Positions 7,392 to 14,841 of a stretch of 20,807 nucleotides of DNA are shown here, one piece after another. The DNA comes from Peptostreptococcaceae bacterium (GTDB lineage Bacteria > Bacillota > Clostridia > Peptostreptococcales > Peptostreptococcaceae), in assembly GCA_029983575.1 (NCBI GenBank), contig JASBZE010000024.1, forward strand, positions 1-20,807. The letters are read 5' to 3'. Within the stretch, counting starts at the first letter, position 1. Each line of letters opens with the position of its first letter. The notes beneath the pieces are model-generated. The model worked only from the letters and a program-made list of their open reading frames with translations, did no database searches and had not been told where the DNA came from. The translations under genes were made by a program, and so were the position numbers.

Positions 7392-8897
7392 CTACACATA
7401 ATAAAGATTTTGTGTTGGATATTCTGGGTCACATGTAACTTCTATATCTAAATTTCTAAATATCTGTTCATCATCTTTAGATATTATTGTAGTGCTGTGG
7501 GCCTGCGAACCCTTTAAATTTTGTAATTTGCTCATAGCGTGTTGTGCCATTGGGTTTGTTATAGCACTTATACTCAAAGCCATCAATACCTCTTTTGTAT
7601 TTAATGTAGTATTCTTCTTAGAAACCACTTGAGATTTTAGGTTTGTAATAGGCTCTAAAACTAATGGGGATATAAGATGTATTTCATCAGAAATATCTCC
7701 TAAATGTTTTATCGCATTTAATATTGCAGCAGCTGCGGCATCCATAAGCGGAGATTTCTTTCCTGTCAATATAGTTCCATCCTCTAATTCAATTGCAACT
7801 ACTGAACAAGTATCATTTTTACCCGCTGTTTCTTTCAATTTCTTTGAATATTCCCTTGCAGGATTTACAGTAGACCTGTCCTCTGGCTTTAAACCTACTT
7901 CTTCCATGATCACTTTAATCCTGTCTAGAGCACTCACGTCGAGTTCACCTTTCTTATAATCACAAGCTGTTTTAAAGTATCTTCTTATTATCTCCTCTTT
8001 AGAAGCTTTTTGAACTACTTCATCATCGGTTATTCCAAATCCTACCCTATTTACTCCCATATCAGTTGGAGATTGATAGATTGACTTTTCGCCTGTTATT
8101 TTTTCGATGATTTTCTTTAATACGGGGAAAAGTTCAATATCTCTATTGTAGTTTACTGATTTTTCTCCATATGCTTCAAGATGAAATGGATCTATCATAT
8201 TAACGTCTTTTAAGTCTACAGTAGCAGCCTCATATGCGATGTTTAAAGGATGTTTTAGTGGAACGTTCCATACAGGGAAGGTTTCGTATTTTGAGTATCC
8301 AACAGAATTTCCCCTTTTGTTCTCATGATATAATTGGCTTAGACAAGTTCCAAGTTTGCCGCTATTTGGTCCTGGTGCTGTAATTACTACAATTGGCTTA
8401 GTAGTTTCTATATAAGGATTAGCTCCAAAACCTTCATCACTTACAATCTGCTCTATATCTGAAGGATATCCCTTAGTAGGAGCGTGTTTATAAACTTTTA
8501 TTCCTCTTCTCTCCAATTTATTAATGAAAACTGTAGTAGCTGGTTGGTTTTGATATCTAGTTATAACGACTGAATTTACTTCTAGACCCCTATCCCTTAA
8601 ATCATCTATAAGCCTTAAAACTTCCATATCGTATGTGATACCAAAGTCACCTCTTACTTTATTTCTTTCAATGTCGCCTGCATAAACGCATATAACTACT
8701 TCTAGCTTATCTTTTATTTTTTGCAAAACCTTGATCTTTGCATCTTCGTCAAAACCGGGTAGTACCCTTTTGGCATGGAGGTCTCCTACAAGTTTTCCAC
8801 CAAACTCAATGTAGAGCTTATCATAGTTCTCAACCCTCTCCAAAATGTACTTAGACTGTTCCTTCAAGTATTTTTCATGATCAAATCCGATTTTCAT
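7392..8897 (-). CDS. DUF1846 family protein (UPF0371)
   Basis: The 501-residue product matches the DUF1846 family across its length: start MKIGFDHEKYLKEQS, then GGKLVGDLHAKRVLPGFD, TRYQNQPATT, APTKGYPSDIEQIVS, VITAPGPNSGKLGTCLSQLYHE and VNYNRDIELFPVL. The biochemical function of this family is not established. The GPNSGK segment (176-181) resembles a nucleotide-binding loop but does not match the strict Walker A pattern. The start is put at 8895-8897 because GAGGTG lies just upstream; the longer frame would begin at a TTG near the predicted transcription start. A consensus promoter lies upstream, and the first 24 bases or so of its mRNA are perfectly complementary to the small RNA encoded divergently next to it. 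That makes post-transcriptional control likely. Confidence 0.9.
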   Translation of the reverse strand: MKIGFDHEKYLKEQSKYILERVENYDKLYIEFGGKLVGDLHAKRVLPGFDEDAKIKVLQKIKDKLEVVICVYAGDIERNKVRGDFGITYDMEVLRLIDDLRDRGLEVNSVVITRYQNQPATTVFINKLERRGIKVYKHAPTKGYPSDIEQIVSDEGFGANPYIETTKPIVVITAPGPNSGKLGTCLSQLYHENKRGNSVGYSKYETFPVWNVPLKHPLNIAYEAATVDLKDVNMIDPFHLEAYGEKSVNYNRDIELFPVLKKIIEKITGEKSIYQSPTDMGVNRVGFGITDDEVVQKASKEEIIRRYFKTACDYKKGELDVSALDRIKVIMEEVGLKPEDRSTVNPAREYSKKLKETAGKNDTCSVVAIELEDGTILTGKKSPLMDAAAAAILNAIKHLGDISDEIHLISPLVLEPITNLKSQVVSKKNTTLNTKEVLMALSISAITNPMAQHAMSKLQNLKGSQAHSTTIISKDDEQIFRNLDIEVTCDPEYPTQNLYYV

Positions 8898-8921
8898 ATT
8901 TGCACCTCTTTCATTATTTAT

Positions 8922-8945
8922 TTGTATCATTCTTTTACTAAACAA
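8922..8945 (+). repeat. 24-base direct repeat, copy 1 (in the DUF1846 mRNA leader)
   Basis: The sequence starting TTGTATCATTC and ending TACTAAACAA is identical to 9090-9113, with different flanks. On the minus strand it forms the very beginning of the predicted DUF1846 transcript and ends 12 bases before the GAGGTG binding site. Confidence 0.95.
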
Positions 8946-8951
8946 GTTTTT

Positions 8952-8980
8952 ATTATACCTATATTTTACTCGTAATTCAA
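8952..8980 (-). promoter_or_regulatory. Predicted DUF1846 promoter
   Basis: On the minus strand TTGAAT (8980-8975), a spacer of exactly 17 bases and a perfect TATAAT (8957-8952) are present. Transcription would begin around 8947-8943, at the edge of repeat copy 1, giving a leader of about 48 bases. Confidence 0.75.
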
Positions 8981-8982
8981 TA

Positions 8983-9035
8983 GGTAAAGGCGTATTTAAA
9001 ACTTTATTTTTTTTATATTAAAAAAGCCTTTGACC
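8983..9035. promoter_or_regulatory. Inverted repeat spanning the space between the divergent DUF1846 and sRNA promoters
   Basis: GGTAAAGGC (8983-8991) and GCCTTTGACC (9026-9035) are inverted copies except for one extra G. The right arm contains the sRNA -35 box and the left arm lies just upstream of the DUF1846 -35 box. It may be a two-site operator or the trace of an inverted promoter duplication. No regulator is identified. Confidence 0.4.
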
Positions 9036-9057
9036 CAGATGAATTTTATGTTACAAT
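9030..9057 (+). promoter_or_regulatory. Predicted small RNA promoter
   Basis: TTGACC (9030-9035), a 16-base spacer and TACAAT (9052-9057) with an extended TGT motif at 9049-9051 are present. It reads into the gap, not into any protein gene; the expected start is near 9061-9065. Confidence 0.7.
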
Positions 9058-9089
9058 AAAAATAGTCACCCTATTTATTGTTTATTAGA

Positions 9090-9113
9090 TTGTATCATTC
9101 TTTTACTAAACAA
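9090..9113 (+). repeat. 24-base direct repeat, copy 2 (inside the candidate small RNA)
   Basis: Identical to 8922-8945, 168 bases away, in the same orientation. Because the DUF1846 gene is on the other strand, this copy in the RNA is antisense to the DUF1846 leader. Confidence 0.95.
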
Positions 9114-9148
9114 CTTCTACAATTCTAATTAAAATAAGATGACTATTC

Positions 9149-9176
9149 CGGTGTGGTTTTCCACGCCGATTTTTTT
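9149..9176 (+). terminator. Intrinsic terminator of the candidate small RNA
   Basis: CGGTGTGG pairs with CCACGCCG (8 bp, one G-T pair) across a TTTT loop, followed by A and seven T. There is no T run on the other side, so it works for the plus strand only. The GC-rich stem stands out in this A+T-rich gap. Confidence 0.9.
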
Positions 9177-9215
9177 ATTCAAAATATATACTTTTGATTT
9201 TAAATATTAATTGGT

Positions 9216-9566
9216 CTATTCAATCCCAAGTTCTGTCTTAATATCCTGAGCTCCTTGAATTATCTCCTCTCTAGAAAATCCCAGCTCTTTTAACTGTTCA
9301 TCTGTTCTGTCATAGAGATCTGCGTAAAATTCAAGGGCTATGTATATATAATTCTCACCCGGAATTTTTCCTATGTTAGAAAATAGTGCATTTTCTGCCT
9401 CATCAATTTCCCCATTATACAACATTCTCTTGACCCTCATAAGTAGCAACTGTTCCTCAGTATTGTAAACTACATTTTTGTCTAAATTATCGCTGTATCT
9501 TTTTCCAAACAACTCCTTGGCTATTTGAAGTTCTGAGTTAGTGAGTTTAGTATCAAAAATAGCCAA
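9216..9566 (-). CDS. Conserved-looking hypothetical protein, third gene of the NfeD-SPFH group (TTG start)
   Basis: The 116-residue soluble protein is acidic and helix-rich, with segments such as LTNSELQIAKELFG, RVKRMLYNGEIDEAENALF and ALEFYADLYDRTDEQL. The pattern suggests paired helices like a TPR, but no family is firmly recognised and there is no signal peptide or membrane helix. It begins with TTG (9564-9566) preceded by AAGGAGTG, and there is no ATG near the start. Only 12 bases separate it from the SPFH gene, so it is almost certainly co-transcribed with NfeD and SPFH and may work with that membrane complex. No terminator with a T run is seen after it on the minus strand. Confidence 0.7.
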   Translation of the reverse strand: MAIFDTKLTNSELQIAKELFGKRYSDNLDKNVVYNTEEQLLLMRVKRMLYNGEIDEAENALFSNIGKIPGENYIYIALEFYADLYDRTDEQLKELGFSREEIIQGAQDIKTELGIE

Positions 9567-9578
9567 TTATATCACTCC

Positions 9579-10529
9579 TTACTTATCATCAGTCATTACT
9601 TCTTTAATTCCTTTAAAAGTTCCAAGAAGATTAACAGCTTCTGAAGGAAGTACTAATTTTGTAGAATCTCCTTCAGAGATCTTTTCCAACGCTTCCATAG
9701 ATCTAAGCGCTAATATTCTCTCGTCTACGTCAGCGTTCTTCATTGCTTCAAACACAATTTGAACACCGTAAGCCTCCGCGGACTTTTTCTTTTTGATAGC
9801 TTCTGCTTCACCTTCCGCAATCAATATTTGTGACTGCTTTTGACCTTCAGATTCTTTGATTAGAGCTTCTTTTTTAGCTTCGGCATTTAATATGGCACTT
9901 TGCTTATTACCTTCTGCAATAAGAATAGCGCTTTGCTTTTCTCCTTCTGCCTGTAATATTGCCTCTCTTCTTTCCCTCTCAGCTCTCATCTGTTTTTCCA
10001 TCGCTGCTTGAATATCTCTTGGTGGCATTATGTTCTTAAGCTCTACTCTATTTACCTTAATACCCCAAATATCAGTGGCCTCATCTAAGATAGTCCTCAT
10101 CTTAGCATTTATTAGGTCTCTTGATGTCAAAGTCTCATCTAAATCTAGATCACCAATTATATTCCTTAGTGTAGTAGCAGTTAGATTTTCAATAGCTGCT
10201 AGAGGATTCGCTATCTCAAAAACATATCTAACGGGATCAGTTATTTTATAATAAACTACCGTATCTATCTGCATAGTTACATTATCTTTAGTTATAACAG
10301 GTTGTGGAGGAAAATCCACTACAATTTCCCTAAGATCAATAACATAAGCCATTCTATCTATAAATGGCACTAAGAAATGAATACCTGTCTTTGCTTCTTT
10401 TTGAAATTTACCAAGTCTCATAATTATACCTACCTTGGCTTGCTTGATAATCCTCACCGAAGATAGGGCTATAAGTAGAATTAGGATTATTATTATAACC
10501 CATAATACCATACTAAATATACTTTCCAT
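9579..10529 (-). CDS. SPFH/band 7 membrane protein (stomatin/QmcA type)
   Basis: This 316-residue protein has one N-terminal membrane helix (about 5-26), an SPFH/band 7 domain (about 27-180, with RLGKFQKEAKTGIHFLVPFID and the PPQPVITKDN segment, each typical of the stomatin/paraslipin branch) and a long charged helix (about 175-255). SPFH proteins oligomerise into ring-like or cage assemblies on membranes and organise microdomains and proteolysis. The helix contains repeats of the type KQSAILxAEGxK at about 188-248. It lies directly after an NfeD gene, the standard partner of SPFH proteins, and before a small unknown gene. The ATG follows AGGAGG. The family is sure; its specific role is not. 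Confidence 0.92.
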   Translation of the reverse strand: MESIFSMVLWVIIIILILLIALSSVRIIKQAKVGIIMRLGKFQKEAKTGIHFLVPFIDRMAYVIDLREIVVDFPPQPVITKDNVTMQIDTVVYYKITDPVRYVFEIANPLAAIENLTATTLRNIIGDLDLDETLTSRDLINAKMRTILDEATDIWGIKVNRVELKNIMPPRDIQAAMEKQMRAERERREAILQAEGEKQSAILIAEGNKQSAILNAEAKKEALIKESEGQKQSQILIAEGEAEAIKKKKSAEAYGVQIVFEAMKNADVDERILALRSMEALEKISEGDSTKLVLPSEAVNLLGTFKGIKEVMTDDK

Positions 10530-10553
10530 GATAACCTCCTAATGTAGTAATAA

Positions 10554-11012
10554 TTATTTGTCAGCTAGTTTTTTTACTACTAGTTTAACTCCTTTAACAG
10601 CGACTATTTTTACTTCAGAGCCTTCCTCAACCTCGCTACCATCAGATGTCATCGCTGACCATTGTTCACCACCGGTAACGACGATGCCGGGCTTAAACTT
10701 TTCGATTTTTACCTTGCACATTCCATTTTTGCCTATAAGAGCATCCATGTTAGTCATATTATATGCCTTGCCTTTTCTATCTATCTTGATTATTCCTTTT
10801 GTAACCAAAACCAATAGTGTTACTGATACAACGCCAAAAACCGCTATCTGAATCGTTAAGTTATCAGTAAAACCACTGACTATAAGTGCGGCCATAGCTC
10901 CGAAACTAAACCATATAAGGAGTAAACCAACAGTTAAAGCTTCAAGTATGCCAAAGATGATCGCCACACCTAACCATATAAATTTCATGGACAAGGTAGA
11001 TAATCCTAGCAT
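10554..11012 (-). CDS. NfeD family membrane protein
   Basis: The 152-residue protein has three hydrophobic segments in its first half (about 8-28, 29-48 and 52-72) and a soluble C-terminal beta-rich domain (about 85-150) with the OB-fold signature of short NfeD proteins (IGKNGMCKVKIEKFKPGIVVTGG in part, then EVEEGSEVKIVAVKGVKLVV). NfeD proteins pair with SPFH proteins in the membrane, and the SPFH gene follows 24 bases downstream, as in most genomes. The ATG follows a GGGAGGGGGG site. The short form lacks the serine protease domain of long NfeD proteins. Confidence 0.88.
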   Translation of the reverse strand: MLGLSTLSMKFIWLGVAIIFGILEALTVGLLLIWFSFGAMAALIVSGFTDNLTIQIAVFGVVSVTLLVLVTKGIIKIDRKGKAYNMTNMDALIGKNGMCKVKIEKFKPGIVVTGGEQWSAMTSDGSEVEEGSEVKIVAVKGVKLVVKKLADK

Positions 11013-11113
11013 AAGTCCCCCCTCCCTTCATAAAAATTTAATTAATCTAATTATATAACATATAATATCAATTAAAAAGATTTTTTTAAATTTTAACAAT
11101 GTTGTAACTAAAT

Positions 11114-12697
11114 CTAAACACCCAAGTCATATTTGTATTTTTCCATTACAAGAGGTAAAAGTTTAATAATATCTCTAGCTGTTACAGTGTACTTATCATT
11201 TGCCGCAACATCTCCACATAAACCGTGAATATATGCACCTAAAGCCGCTGCATACAAAGGTTTAATACCCATGGCAGAAAAGCTGGTAATTATTCCCAAT
11301 AAAGCATCTCCCATACCTCCATTTGCCATATGTGAATTTCCTGTTGGGTTTATAAAAGTTATATATCCATCTGTGATAACTGTGTATTTTCCCTTTAAAA
11401 GACATATCACTCCGAGTTTTTTTGAAGCATAAATCGCTGATTCAATCCTATTTGAGTTTATTTCAGATATTTCCTTATCTAAAATTCTGGCTAATTCACC
11501 TACATGCGGTGTTATAATTATTCTATCATTATCTAATATGCCACTTTTCTTTAAACATATTTCTTTGAGCATATCTAATCCATCCGCATCAACCACTATA
11601 GGCACATTTAAATCGTCAATTATAGATGTAAGTATTGACTCTTTTTCTTTATTTTTTCCTAAGCCTGGTCCAAAACCTATGGCATCGACTTTTGAATATG
11701 AAATATTAGAATAGTCATCAACCATAAACTCAAAAGCACTTGAACTGATAATTTCCATTGAATCCTCATTTGTATAACATGTTACTAAACCAGAACCAGT
11801 AGCTACAGCAGCACTAGAAGATATCTTAGCAGCTCCGGGCATCCTTTTTGAACCTGCGATTATAAACACCCTACCACTATCGCCCTTGTGAGCGTAAGAC
11901 TTTCTTGTTGGCATTAGACTCAATATTTTTTCATCTAAAAAATAAATTTTTTCTGATAGATTCGCTCTGACATCATAAGGAAGACCTAAATATTTAATTA
12001 TGATTTTACCCGTATAATCAGATGATCTATAATTTAAAAATCCTAATTTAAAAAACTCAAAACTTATAGTCATATTTGCTTTTATACATATTCCAAAAAT
12101 ATTTCCCGTCTTTGAGTCCATTCCTGATGGCAGATCTATTGAGACTACGTAATTTCCAAGTGCCCTCTCATTTATAAGTTCTATTATATCCTTGTACAAA
12201 CCCTTTATTTCTCTATTAAGACCTGTTCCAAATAAACAATCCACAACTACAGCGTCTTTTTTTGACATTTCACTAGATACTATAACTAAATCCTCTTTTT
12301 TTTCTATAAAATGAATATTTATATTTAGCCTTTTACATATATTCATATTTTTAAAACAAGAATCTGTTGCCTTTTTTACATTCCCAATGACAATTATATC
12401 TATTGATTTACCCAAGGAAAAAAGGTGTCTGGCTATGGCAAATCCATCTCCTCCGTTATTACCTACAGAACATACCAGTATGAAGTGCTCCCCTAGGTCT
12501 TTTAATTCTTCAACTGCGCCAACTGCCGCATTTTCCATAAGAACAATCTCAGGTATACCTAGCTTATCAATAGCATGCTCATCAATTTTCTTGGTCAAAG
12601 AACCATCCCCAATTACTTCAAAACCCATTGAAATTGTATCAAAACTATCTTTTATTTTGCTTATACAGTTAAATTCTCTATCTGTATTTATCTTCAT
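11114..12697 (-). CDS. nnrDE: Bifunctional NAD(P)H-hydrate epimerase / ADP-dependent dehydratase
   Basis: This 527-residue fusion repairs damaged NADH and NADPH: the N-terminal half epimerises the hydrate and the C-terminal half removes water using ADP. The epimerase domain (about 32-240) shows GIPEIVLMENAA, GNNGGDG (79-85) and VSIDLPSGMDSKTG. The dehydratase domain (about 255-520) is a ribokinase-like fold with HKGDSGRVFIIAGS, VDADGLD, ITPHVGELARIL and the closing TGNSHMANGGMGDALLG with Asp464. The start is placed at the ATG at 12695-12697, 5 bases after GAGGTGA; a GTG three codons upstream lies inside that site and is unlikely. About 28 residues precede the usual start of the family, a small N-terminal extension. 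It follows a terminator and so is probably its own unit. Confidence 0.93.
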   Translation of the reverse strand: MKINTDREFNCISKIKDSFDTISMGFEVIGDGSLTKKIDEHAIDKLGIPEIVLMENAAVGAVEELKDLGEHFILVCSVGNNGGDGFAIARHLFSLGKSIDIIVIGNVKKATDSCFKNMNICKRLNINIHFIEKKEDLVIVSSEMSKKDAVVVDCLFGTGLNREIKGLYKDIIELINERALGNYVVSIDLPSGMDSKTGNIFGICIKANMTISFEFFKLGFLNYRSSDYTGKIIIKYLGLPYDVRANLSEKIYFLDEKILSLMPTRKSYAHKGDSGRVFIIAGSKRMPGAAKISSSAAVATGSGLVTCYTNEDSMEIISSSAFEFMVDDYSNISYSKVDAIGFGPGLGKNKEKESILTSIIDDLNVPIVVDADGLDMLKEICLKKSGILDNDRIIITPHVGELARILDKEISEINSNRIESAIYASKKLGVICLLKGKYTVITDGYITFINPTGNSHMANGGMGDALLGIITSFSAMGIKPLYAAALGAYIHGLCGDVAANDKYTVTARDIIKLLPLVMEKYKYDLGV

Positions 12698-12748
12698 AAT
12701 AATCACCTCAAAAATCCAATAATCAAAGGATCAACTATTTAAAAAAAC

Positions 12749-12787
12749 AGGGTAAAATTGAGGTTGATCTCAAATTTTACCCTTTTT
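12749..12787. terminator. Strong hairpin terminator after trpS (possibly bidirectional)
   Basis: GGGTAAAATTGAG and CTCAAATTTTACCC pair with one bulged base. On the minus strand the stem is followed by TG and seven T, ending the trpS transcript; on the plus strand five T follow. Two further inverted repeats, TAATCAAAG/CTTTGATTA (12720-12728/12791-12799) and GATCAAC/GTTGATC (12729-12735/12763-12769), overlap it, so an alternative fold is possible. Confidence 0.85.
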
Positions 12788-12816
12788 ATTCTTTGATTAC
12801 GTTAAAAATATTACAG

Positions 12817-13839
12817 TTATTTTATTCTAGTTACAAATCCTGTCTTTTCGTATACATCCTTAACTGTTTTTCTGGCAACTGATTCGGCCTTTAATGCTCC
12901 TTGATGAATTATTTCATCTAGGTAATCTCTGTTTTTCATAAAGTAATCATATTGTTCTCTAACTGGTCTTAGGTCTTCCACTACGACCTCTGCTAGAGAC
13001 TTCTTAAAATCTCCATATCCCTTACCTTCAAATTCCGCTACAATTTCTTCAACAGACCTTCCATCAACTGCTGAATAAATGTTAATTAGATTTTTTAGTC
13101 CAGGCTGATCATCTGAGTACCTTATCTCACCTAGTGAGTCAGTTACAGATCTCATTATCTTCTTTCTAGTATCATCGGCTGTATCTGCTAACAATATATA
13201 TCCATTTGGATTGTCATCTGATTTACTCATCTTCTTCTCAGGATTTTGAAGACTCATAACTCTAGCTGTATTTTCTGGATAATAACCTTCTGGAACTACG
13301 AAAGTCTCAGAATATCTGTTGTTAAACCTCATTGCCAGGTCTCTAGCAAGCTCCATATGTTGTTTTTGGTCATCTCCAACAGGAACTAAATCAGTCTGAT
13401 AAAGCAAAATATCAGCCGCCATCAATACAGGGTATGTAAATAGGCCCGCATTTAAATTTTCAGCGCTCTTTTTTGACTTGTCCTTGTACTGAGTCATCCT
13501 GCTTAACTCACCCATATAAGTCATGCAGTTGAGTACCCACATAAGTTCTAAGTGTTCCTTAACATGGGATTGTACAAATATCGTAGCCTTCTTTGGGTCG
13601 ATTCCACAAGCCAAAAACTGAGCTAATAGCTCTGTGGTATTATTTCTGAGCGTTTCTGGATCCTGAGGAACTGTAATAGCATGCAGATTAACTAATGAAT
13701 AATAGCAATTGTAATCGTCTTGCAATTTTGTCCAGTTTTTCAAAGCTCCTAAATAGTTTCCTAAAGTCATCTTACCTGATGGCTGAACTCCACTAAAAAT
13801 CGTCTTTTTAGTTTTTTGATTAGTGTTTTGAGTCTCCAT
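12817..13839 (-). CDS. trpS: Tryptophanyl-tRNA synthetase
   Basis: This class I synthetase charges tRNA-Trp with tryptophan using ATP. The 340-residue protein shows the TrpRS start FSGVQPSGKMTLGNYLGAL (its HIGH-equivalent is TLGN, normal for TrpRS), AADILLYQTDLVPVGDDQKQH that shapes the tryptophan pocket, and the KMSKS loop at 203-207. Its length is normal, with about 11 extra N-terminal residues. The ATG follows AAAGGAGAG. It lies 25 bases after mtnN and is the last gene before a strong terminator. No T-box leader is seen in front of it, so it appears to depend on the upstream operon promoter. Confidence 0.96.
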   Translation of the reverse strand: METQNTNQKTKKTIFSGVQPSGKMTLGNYLGALKNWTKLQDDYNCYYSLVNLHAITVPQDPETLRNNTTELLAQFLACGIDPKKATIFVQSHVKEHLELMWVLNCMTYMGELSRMTQYKDKSKKSAENLNAGLFTYPVLMAADILLYQTDLVPVGDDQKQHMELARDLAMRFNNRYSETFVVPEGYYPENTARVMSLQNPEKKMSKSDDNPNGYILLADTADDTRKKIMRSVTDSLGEIRYSDDQPGLKNLINIYSAVDGRSVEEIVAEFEGKGYGDFKKSLAEVVVEDLRPVREQYDYFMKNRDYLDEIIHQGALKAESVARKTVKDVYEKTGFVTRIK

Positions 13840-13864
13840 ATTGTCTCTCCTTTGCCTTTTGTGA

Positions 13865-14572
13865 TTATATCTTTCTAAGTATCTTTAATATCATAGACTT
13901 AGATATTTCGCAAGCTTCAACTAAAAAATTGTCGAAAGTCTTTACGGCTGTACCATCGGCCTTATCTGATATTGATCTTATAATTAAAAATGGCACCTTA
14001 TTGACATGGCATACGTGGGCGATGGCTCCACCTTCCATTTCACAGCAAAGCCCGTCAAAATTGCTTCTGAGCTCGTCTTTAAAGTCTTTTGAAGCCACGA
14101 ATTTATCTCCTGTTAACACCCTGCCAACCATATAATTTCCTAGGTGAAGCTCCGAAGCTGATTTTTCAGCTATTTTAACTAAATGTTTGTCAGCTGTAAA
14201 AACTGATGTATCCATTCTTGGAATAGTTCCAACAGGATCTCCAGCAGCAGAAGCATCGATGTCGTATTGAATGGCCTCACTAGAAATAACGACGTCGTTT
14301 ACGTCTAAGTCAGGGTGTAAAGCACCAGCGACTCCAACATTAATTATATAGTCAACGTCAAATTTATCTATTAGCGCTTGTGTACATAAGGCTGCGTTTA
14401 CCTTTCCTATACCACATCTGACAATATAGCATTGCATAGTGTCAAGCCTCGCATTAATAACCTTAAGTCCTGACACCTCTATTGTTTCCTGAACGCTTAA
14501 AGACCTAGTCAAAACGTCAATCTCTTCATCCATAGCTCCTATTATACCAATTTTAATGTGTTCATTATACAT
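13865..14572 (-). CDS. mtnN: 5'-methylthioadenosine/S-adenosylhomocysteine nucleosidase
   Basis: The enzyme splits adenine from methylthioadenosine and S-adenosylhomocysteine in methionine salvage and the activated methyl cycle. The 235-residue protein has IGIIGAMDEEID with the catalytic-site Glu17, NVGVAGAL, SSEAIQYD, GDKFVAS, CCEMEGGAIAH (Glu178/Glu180) and IRSISDKADG with the general acid Asp203. All key residues of the family are present. The ATG follows AGGAGT. It sits 19 bases after the CopZ-like gene and 25 before trpS in a tightly packed group. No luxS or other salvage gene is nearby. Confidence 0.95.
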   Translation of the reverse strand: MYNEHIKIGIIGAMDEEIDVLTRSLSVQETIEVSGLKVINARLDTMQCYIVRCGIGKVNAALCTQALIDKFDVDYIINVGVAGALHPDLDVNDVVISSEAIQYDIDASAAGDPVGTIPRMDTSVFTADKHLVKIAEKSASELHLGNYMVGRVLTGDKFVASKDFKDELRSNFDGLCCEMEGGAIAHVCHVNKVPFLIIRSISDKADGTAVKTFDNFLVEACEISKSMILKILRKI

Positions 14573-14591
14573 GTCTTACTCCTATCCGTGT

Positions 14592-14807
14592 CTAGACTTG
14601 AATTTCTTTTAGAGTGAATCCAAGCTCTTCAACACCTTCTCTAATTGCATCATCACTTACGCTATCATCTGCATCTATTATTGCGTAATTTCCTTCTAGA
14701 CTTATCTCCTCGACTTTGATACCATCAATATCCTCAGTTAAAACAGCCTCTAGTCCTTTTACGCAATTTTGACAATGCATACCGTCTATTAATAGTTTTT
14801 TCTTCAT
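14592..14807 (-). CDS. Heavy-metal-associated domain protein, CopZ-like chaperone
   Basis: This 71-residue single-domain protein has the ferredoxin-like HMA fold with the metal-binding motif GMHCQNC (Cys12 and Cys15), which binds Cu(I) in CopZ and in P-type ATPase domains. The ATG at 14805-14807 is preceded by AAGAGGTGC; a GTG three codons further upstream falls inside that site and is less likely. It is an orphan here: no CopA ATPase or CsoR-type repressor lies nearby, so delivery of copper to a distant partner is inference and another soft metal is possible. Confidence 0.85.
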   Translation of the reverse strand: MKKKLLIDGMHCQNCVKGLEAVLTEDIDGIKVEEISLEGNYAIIDADDSVSDDAIREGVEELGFTLKEIQV

Positions 14808-14841
14808 AGTTAGCACCTCTTCTTTCAGTATTTATAATATA

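Larger units (their letters stand above)
9064..9176 (+). ncRNA. Candidate antisense-type small RNA, about 113 nt
   Basis: This is a complete transcription unit with no protein gene: promoter at 9030-9057, a structured body and an intrinsic terminator at 9149-9176. The first bases AATAGTCA (9061-9068) pair perfectly with TGACTATT (9140-9147) just before the terminator. Inside, 9084-9094 pairs with 9118-9129 (11 bp with one bulged base), leaving a 23-base pyrimidine-rich loop at 9095-9117. Bases 9090-9113 are perfectly complementary to the predicted 5' end of the neighbouring DUF1846 mRNA, and 19 of those 24 bases lie in the loop, where they would be free to pair. A short ATG frame (9139 onwards) has no binding site. 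No known RNA family is recognised. The exact start is uncertain by a few bases. Confidence 0.7.

Noticed and set aside
8898..8945. N-terminal extension of the DUF1846 protein starting at TTG 8945
   Set aside because: The TTG lies at the predicted transcription start with no binding site. The ATG at 8895-8897 has GAGGTG upstream and gives the usual family start.
9139..9213. Short ATG frame inside the small RNA (MTIPVWFSTP...)
   Set aside because: It has no ribosome binding site, the ATG is inside the closing helix, and the frame runs through the terminator hairpin and its T run.
12817..13960. Possible T-box control of trpS
   Set aside because: Only 25 bases separate mtnN from trpS and no T-box sequence or antiterminator is present.
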